In this document: one piece after another, positions 11,852 through 16,075 of the stretch
How the letters are laid out: the number at the start of each line of letters is the position of its first letter
How positions within the stretch are numbered: the stretch's first letter is position 1
Source of the DNA: an uncultured Faecalibacterium sp.
GTDB taxonomy: Bacteria > Bacillota > Clostridia > Oscillospirales > Ruminococcaceae
NCBI GenBank assembly: GCA_902463905.1
Contig: CABQHF010000019.1
Location: forward strand, 1 to 16,075
Reading direction: 5' to 3'
Length of the DNA: 16,075 bases
The notes under the pieces: generated by a model
What the model was told of the DNA's origin: nothing
Databases searched by the model: none
What the model saw: only the letters and a program-made list of their open reading frames with translations
Program-made: the position numbers and the translations under genes

Positions 11852-14449
11852 TCACTCCTCCTTGTCGCAATTGCAGCTCTGCGCCTGCAGGGCAGCCCAG
11901 GTCTCGCGGTCCACGGTGCCGGTCACCAGCAGCCCGGCACGCTGCTGTGTCAGCCGGACGGCAGCGGTTTCTTCCGGGCCGAAGCAGCGGTTCTCGGCCA
12001 CATAGTCCTCGGTGCAGTACAGGCAGGAGCGCCCGTTCAGCCATGTCTCCACCTGCGCCACGTCCGGCCCCACGCTGCCCTCGCCCAGGGCGCGGCCCGG
12101 ATAGGCAAGGCCCTGTGCGGCGTCCCGGTCAGGGTTGGGGGTGTGGGCGGCCAGCTGCAGGCTCAGTGCCTCAATGGCCGTCCAGGTGTCAGCATCGGCA
12201 GTGCCGGTCTGGGGCAGACCCAGCAGTGCCTGTGCGCTGCGGGTAGCTGCTGCCGTCTCGTCGGTGTACTGGTCGGAGAGGGGCGGGCTTTCCACGCTGT
12301 CAAAGTAGTAGGCGATGCGCTGCAGCAGGAGGGCGTAGTACAGCACGGCATTGCCGCTGCTGCCGACCGTGAGCGGGGTTCCGGGGTAGGGCAGACGCTT
12401 CAGCGTGACCACCGGCCCGGAACTGCGCAGCTGGCTGGCCTTGCCGTAGAGGGAGTTCCAGGTGGTGCGGCCTACGATGCCGTCCACAGTCAGCCCCGCA
12501 AAGCGCTGATAGGCCCGCACGGCGGCCTCGGTGGCCGCGCCGAACTGCCCGTCGATGGACACCGCCGGGATGCTGCTCTCGTAGGCGCTGAGCAGGTAGA
12601 GGTAGAACTGCAGCTCCCGCACCGCTGTGCCGGAAGAGCCGGTGCGCAGCACACCCGGGTACTCGCCGGGGCGCAGGGAAGAGGAAAGCAGCCGGTTGGC
12701 GATATCGTTGTACACCTCGTACAGCTTTTGCCATGTGGTGCGCCCCACTACCCCGTCTGCCGTCAGCCCGAAGTACCGCTGGAACCGCTGCACAGCCGCT
12801 GCTGTGCCAGCGCCGAATTTTCCGTCCACCGTCACGTTGGCAAGGCTCGTGTACACAGTACGGGCGATCTTGAGCCAGAACTGCACCAGCCGGACGTTCT
12901 GGCCGCTGGAGCCCTCCCGCAGGGCAGTGCCGGGGTAGGCGTTGGGGGTGCCGTTGTCGGACTGGATGCTGCGGAACTGGTCGTAGAGTTCCGTCCAGGT
13001 GGTGCGGCCCACCACACCGTCCACGGTCAGGCCGTATTTGCGCTGGAAGGCCCGCACCGCTGCGGCCGTGCCGCTGCCGAACACCCCGTCCACCGTCACC
13101 GAGGAGATAGAGGAATCGTACTGGGCAAGGGTGTTCAGCCAGAACTGCAGCTGCTCCACGGCGCTGCCGGTGGAACCGGTGCGCAGGGTGGTGCCGCCCC
13201 AGGTGCCGTCCGAGAGGGTGCCGCTGGAAGTCTCGCCCTCGCTGGTCAGCTCGGCCAGATCCTTGACCGACACATAGATATAGCTGATCTTGTACCAGGT
13301 CTGGCGGCCCACCACGCCGTCAGCGGTCAGGTTGAACTGCTTCTGGAACGCCTTGACAGTGGCGGTCATTTTGCTGCCGAACACCCCGTCCACGGTGAGC
13401 AGGCCGAGGAAGGGATAATCCTTGGTGATGCGGCTCAGCTGCCGCTGCAGGGTAAACACCGCCGTGCCGCTGTCGCCCTGCCGGAGGGGCGAGCCGGGGT
13501 AGCTCTGGGGGATGGACTGGATGTTGCTGGTGCGCACGATCTCGATATCGCTGCCGTAGTAGTAGCGCAGGATCTGCAGCGCGGAACGGCCCTGGTTGGC
13601 CAGCGTGACCGTGCCCCATTGCTTCAGCCCCGGGCAGGTGACGGACTTGCCGTCGCAGTATTCGGAGTAGTAGGGGTTCACGGTTCCACGTTTGCGCAGA
13701 TAGGTGTTGAAAATATCATCGGTGATACGCGTCATTACATCAAAGACCGTGCGGCCGTGGACGTAATACTGGTCGTAGCTGGTGGAGTTGGTGATGTTGA
13801 AGGTGTAGCCCTTGCTGGGGTACCACTCGGTGTAGATGCGGTTGAGCGCCAGCGAGATCTGGCAGTGGATGTTGGCCCGCAGGGCCTGCTCCGGCCAGGT
13901 GGGGTATACCTCGCTGGAGGCGACATTGGCGATATAATCCCGGAAGGACACGGTCACGTTGCGGGCAGAAGCGGCCGGTTTGCCCAGATGCACCGTGATG
14001 TTTTTGGGGATGATCACCTTGTCCAGCACCCGGGGCGTGCAGTTTTCCACCGGCTGTGCACCGCTGCCGCCGCTGCCCGCAAACAAAGGGTGCGGCGGGA
14101 TGACGATGGGCGCGTTCGGGATGTCCTTGCCTTCCTCCGTGACCGGAATCATCGCAGGCTGTGCCAGCGTTATCTGCCCGGCAAAGATCTGGATGCCCTC
14201 AATGCGTACGGTGCGGTAACCGGCCTTGGCAGCGGTCAGGCTGCACACGGCGTAGGGCCGTACGGTGGTGTTGGTTTCATCCAGCGAATAGGCGCAGGCA
14301 GGCGTGTCGATGGTCACATCCGGGGCATTGCCCTCGGCGTCGGTGATGTGCTGCACGGTAAAACCGTTGCCGCGTATGGTGAAGATCACCCCTTCCATGG
14401 GGGAGGACTGGCGGGCACCGAAGGCCTGCAGGCGTAAGATTCCGGTCAT
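11852..14449 (-). CDS. SleC-like cortex-lytic/SpoIID-type protein with six peptidoglycan-binding repeats
   Basis: This 865-residue protein has three regions. Residues 1-105 are a beta-rich pro-domain-like segment (MEGVIFTIRG, then RIEGIQIFAGQITL). Residues about 150-315 are a SpoIID-like domain (NVTVSFRDYIANVASSEVYP, then DITNST-like NITNSTSYDQYY and CDGKSVTCPGLKQWGTVTL) in which Glu180 of ASSEV fits the catalytic Glu of SpoIID lytic transglycosylases. Residues 317-856 are six PG_binding_1 repeats. This order resembles clostridial SleC, a germination-specific cortex-lytic enzyme, but C. perfringens SleC is about half this length, with one binding domain. There is no signal peptide, as in the SleC family. 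The ATG at 14449 has AAAGGAGA (14466-14459) 9 nt upstream; a longer reading from 14494 is not supported. It is coupled to the M15 peptidase gene. A role in spores is inference. Confidence 0.85.
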   Translation of the reverse strand: MTGILRLQAFGARQSSPMEGVIFTIRGNGFTVQHITDAEGNAPDVTIDTPACAYSLDETNTTVRPYAVCSLTAAKAGYRTVRIEGIQIFAGQITLAQPAMIPVTEEGKDIPNAPIVIPPHPLFAGSGGSGAQPVENCTPRVLDKVIIPKNITVHLGKPAASARNVTVSFRDYIANVASSEVYPTWPEQALRANIHCQISLALNRIYTEWYPSKGYTFNITNSTSYDQYYVHGRTVFDVMTRITDDIFNTYLRKRGTVNPYYSEYCDGKSVTCPGLKQWGTVTLANQGRSALQILRYYYGSDIEIVRTSNIQSIPQSYPGSPLRQGDSGTAVFTLQRQLSRITKDYPFLGLLTVDGVFGSKMTATVKAFQKQFNLTADGVVGRQTWYKISYIYVSVKDLAELTSEGETSSGTLSDGTWGGTTLRTGSTGSAVEQLQFWLNTLAQYDSSISSVTVDGVFGSGTAAAVRAFQRKYGLTVDGVVGRTTWTELYDQFRSIQSDNGTPNAYPGTALREGSSGQNVRLVQFWLKIARTVYTSLANVTVDGKFGAGTAAAVQRFQRYFGLTADGVVGRTTWQKLYEVYNDIANRLLSSSLRPGEYPGVLRTGSSGTAVRELQFYLYLLSAYESSIPAVSIDGQFGAATEAAVRAYQRFAGLTVDGIVGRTTWNSLYGKASQLRSSGPVVTLKRLPYPGTPLTVGSSGNAVLYYALLLQRIAYYFDSVESPPLSDQYTDETAAATRSAQALLGLPQTGTADADTWTAIEALSLQLAAHTPNPDRDAAQGLAYPGRALGEGSVGPDVAQVETWLNGRSCLYCTEDYVAENRCFGPEETAAVRLTQQRAGLLVTGTVDRETWAALQAQSCNCDKEE
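11882..13501 (-). repeat. Six tandem peptidoglycan-binding repeats (coding)
   Basis: Protein repeats begin near residues 317, 419, 505, 597, 688 and 783. Each opens with YPG..L..G..G..V (YPG is absent from the second), and the first four carry the core V(D)G.FG..T..AV..FQ...GLT.DG.VGR.TW. Repeats 2-4 are the most alike. Repeats 5 and 6 keep the opening and the closing TW but have lost the DG.FG core, so they are diverged or structural. The array probably arose by in-frame duplication. Confidence 0.88.
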
Positions 14450-14494
14450 AGGCAGTTGTCTCCTTTGCTGTAAGATGCAGTGGGGTTCTCCCAC

Positions 14495-14524
14495 AGCGTA
14501 TTCCGCCCGGAGCCGCCGTGTGAA
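14495..14524 (-). promoter_or_regulatory. Weak candidate promoter for the SleC-like operon
   Basis: On the - strand, TTCACA (14524-14519), an 18-bp spacer and TACGCT (14500-14495) could form a sigma-A-type promoter; the -35 is good and the -10 poor. I did not find a clear sporulation-sigma consensus. A small GTGGG/CCCAC hairpin lies at 14480-14494. Confidence 0.3.
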
Positions 14525-14553
14525 TGGGGCTTTCTTTTTGTGGGCAGGGAGAG

Positions 14554-14559
14554 TATACT
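14554..14559 (+). promoter_or_regulatory. -10 element of the aldose epimerase gene
   Basis: TATACT at 14554-14559 is a good -10 hexamer; 17 bp upstream is TTTCTT (14531-14536), a weak -35. Transcription would start near 14566, about 63 nt before the ATG at 14629. It lies in the divergent spacer shared with the SleC-like operon. Confidence 0.5.
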
Positions 14560-14628
14560 GGTATCAGAAATATGGGCCGGACAAGGGATGTGCCGGAACC
14601 GGACAAATCAAAAAAGGAGATATCAGCA

Positions 14629-15510
14629 ATGCAGGCAACCATTCACAACGAATTTCTGACCCTGACCGTGGACACCCACGGTGCTGAGGCCGTCAGCCTG
14701 AAAAATGCGGCGGGCGAGGAGATGCTCTGGCAGGCAGACCCGGCGGTGTGGAAGCGCCATGCACCCATCCTGTTCCCCTGGACGGGCAAACTGCCCGGCG
14801 GCACCTTTGAGGCAAAGGGCAAGACCTGGAAGGGCGGCCAGCATGGCTTTGCCCGCGATCTGGAGCACACCCTGCTCAGGGCAGAGGGCGACACCATCCA
14901 GCTGGAACTGCGCGCGGATGAGGCCATCAAGGCCCAGCGCTTCCCCTTTGATTTTGTGCTTACCAGCACCTTCCGGCTGGAGGGCAAGACGGTGCATCAC
15001 ACCCTGCAGGTGACGAACCCCGGCACCGAGGAGCTGCGGTTTGGCATCGGCTACCACCCGGCCTTCAACATCCCCTTTGATGCAGCCCACACCACCACCG
15101 ACTACGAGTTCCGCTTCGACCAGCCGGAAAGCCCCATGATCTTGGACGCACGCCCCAACGGCCTGCTGAGCGGCAAATGCTACTACCAGTGGAAGAACCA
15201 GCAGGCCATCCCGCTGACCGATGACCTGTTTGACAATGACAGCTTCTGCATGGCAGGCCTGCGGTCCCGGACCCTTGGCATCTATGAGAAGGACACCGGC
15301 CGCCACATCGAATGCAATGTGGAAGGCTACCCCTATTCGCTGATCTGGTCGGCCCCGGCAAAGCCTGTGCGCTTTGTGTGCATTGAGCCGTGGCAGAGCC
15401 TGCCCGGTGCCGAGAACGACCCGCAGGCCTGGAGCCAGCGCGCAGCAGCAGCCTGCCTTGCCCCCGGTGAGGAGTGGGCCACCACCCTGAGCACCACCTT
15501 TGAGCGGTAA
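14629..15510 (+). CDS. Aldose 1-epimerase family protein (LacX-like)
   Basis: This 293-residue protein belongs to the galactose mutarotase-like fold, LacX branch. It probably interconverts alpha and beta anomers of a sugar or sugar phosphate in the cytosol. The N-terminal HAPILFPWTGKLPGG, GGQHGFARD (His72), GIGYHPAFNIPF (His143) and CIEPWQSLPG (Glu253) place the two His and the Glu general base expected for mutarotases. No signal peptide is seen. The ATG at 14629 is chosen for SD AAGGAG (14614-14619) 9 nt upstream; the open frame from 14524 has no SD there and spans the promoter. Substrate cannot be assigned: the neighbours are cell-wall and tRNA synthetase genes, not a sugar operon. A hairpin at 15525-15562 follows. 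Confidence 0.9.
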   Translation: MQATIHNEFLTLTVDTHGAEAVSLKNAAGEEMLWQADPAVWKRHAPILFPWTGKLPGGTFEAKGKTWKGGQHGFARDLEHTLLRAEGDTIQLELRADEAIKAQRFPFDFVLTSTFRLEGKTVHHTLQVTNPGTEELRFGIGYHPAFNIPFDAAHTTTDYEFRFDQPESPMILDARPNGLLSGKCYYQWKNQQAIPLTDDLFDNDSFCMAGLRSRTLGIYEKDTGRHIECNVEGYPYSLIWSAPAKPVRFVCIEPWQSLPGAENDPQAWSQRAAAACLAPGEEWATTLSTTFER

Positions 15511-15524
15511 AACTTATAGAACAG

Positions 15525-15562
15525 TAAGACCCCCGGAGCGTTTTCGCACTCTGGGGGTCTTA
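15525..15562. terminator. Hairpin between the convergent epimerase and proS genes
   Basis: TAAGACCCCCGGAG (15525-15538) pairs over 14 bp, with one G-T pair, with CTCTGGGGGTCTTA (15549-15562). There is no true T tract on either strand, so it is an atypical terminator, but its position between two convergent stops (15510 and 15591) supports that role. Confidence 0.6.
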
Positions 15563-15590
15563 TCATATCATAGGGTCAAAAAGCAGATGC

Positions 15591-16075
15591 TTAGTAGGCA
15601 ACGCCCCAGTAGACCATGGTCTTGGCAGGCTTGCCGCAGCAGGGGCACACATCGCTGAGCTGCTCCTGCTCGAAGGGCATGCAGCGGCTGGACAGGCCAG
15701 CTTCTTCCTTCATCTTCATCTCGCAGGCCAGGTCGCCGCACCACATGGTCTTGATGTAGCCGGTGCCTGCCTTTGCCAGCTCCTTGACCTCGTCCATGGT
15801 GGTGGCAGCCCAGGTGCGCTTTTCGCGGTTTTCGAGGGCACGCTGGTACAGATCCTTGCGCAGGGCCTCCAGCTGGGCCGGGATGGCGGTCTCCAGCTCG
15901 TCCAGGCTCACGAACACCTTTTCGCGGGTGTCGCGGCGCACCAGCACGCACTGGTTCTTCTCCAGATCCTTGGGGCCGATCTCCAGACGCAGGGGCACGC
16001 CCTTCATCTCCCACTGGGAGAACTTCCAGCCGGGGGCGTTGTCGCTGTCGTCCAGCTTCACGCGGGCGTACTTGC
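15591..16075 (-). CDS. proS: Proline--tRNA ligase, C-terminal part (partial)
   Basis: About 160 C-terminal residues are present; the start lies beyond the right edge. The segment begins KYARVKLDDSDNAPGWKFSQ and continues WEMKGVPLRLEIGPKDLEKN, typical of the anticodon-binding domain of class II prolyl-tRNA synthetase. It is followed by a C-terminal zinc-binding extension with CGDLAC and CPCCG and ends in YWGVAY. That extension with a terminal Tyr marks the archaeal/eukaryotic-type (ProS type 3) enzyme rather than the bacterial type with an editing insertion. It charges tRNA-Pro with proline in the cytosol. The GTG at 16061 lies inside the conserved domain and is not a start. The stop is TAA at 15593-15591. 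Confidence 0.95.
   Translation of the reverse strand, partial: KYARVKLDDSDNAPGWKFSQWEMKGVPLRLEIGPKDLEKNQCVLVRRDTREKVFVSLDELETAIPAQLEALRKDLYQRALENREKRTWAATTMDEVKELAKAGTGYIKTMWCGDLACEMKMKEEAGLSSRCMPFEQEQLSDVCPCCGKPAKTMVYWGVAY

Noticed and set aside
11156..14449. Prophage endolysin cassette
   Set aside because: Peptidoglycan-binding repeats and M15 peptidases occur in phages, but no holin, tail or other phage gene is near and the SpoIID-like domain points to the clostridial SleC family.

Overview
The window reads as chromosomal DNA of a GC-rich Clostridia bacterium. A Faecalibacterium-like member of Oscillospirales is my best guess. The basis is the gap-pgk-tpiA-gpmI cluster, clostridial-type protein sequences, a structured intergenic element of a kind I associate with that group, and strong Shine-Dalgarno (SD) sites. 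No tRNA, rRNA, CRISPR array, transposase or phage structural gene was seen, so it looks like core chromosome with a few unusual genes.

Layout. Bases 1-4322 carry lower glycolysis on the + strand: the 3' end of GAPDH, then pgk, tpiA and gpmI. It is not one plain operon. Intrinsic terminators follow gap, pgk and gpmI. pgk has its own near-consensus promoter with a Rex-like (NADH-sensing) operator candidate just upstream. The tpiA-gpmI spacer holds a palindromic element that looks like a dispersed repeat. The glycolytic genes show the selective codon use of highly expressed genes.

Bases 4427-7006 encode the most striking protein. It is an EF-G/TetM-like translational GTPase fused to a C-terminal NYN (PIN-like) domain related to YacP/Rae1, a ribosome-associated endoribonuclease. 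The domain IV tip lacks the Ser-Pro-Val of tetracycline protection proteins and instead has an EF-G-like His. I infer a ribosome-directed mRNA-cleaving or rescue factor rather than a resistance gene.

Bases 7157-11088 hold a stand-alone NAD(P)HX dehydratase (nnrD). Next come a convergent methylguanine-DNA methyltransferase gene (-), a divergent sirtuin deacylase gene, an unrecognised 212-residue protein and a D-2-hydroxyacid dehydrogenase. NAD chemistry recurs: GAPDH can make NADHX, NnrD repairs it, and the sirtuin and dehydrogenase use NAD.

Bases 11156-14449 (- strand) are a tight two-gene operon. The first gene encodes a SleC-like protein (SpoIID-type lytic transglycosylase domain plus six peptidoglycan-binding repeats). 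The second encodes an M15-type peptidase with one peptidoglycan-binding domain. Neither has a signal peptide, which fits the spore cortex-lytic family, yet the presumed lineage is usually regarded as non-sporulating. The window closes with a LacX-type aldose epimerase gene (+) and the 3' end of a prolyl-tRNA synthetase gene (-).
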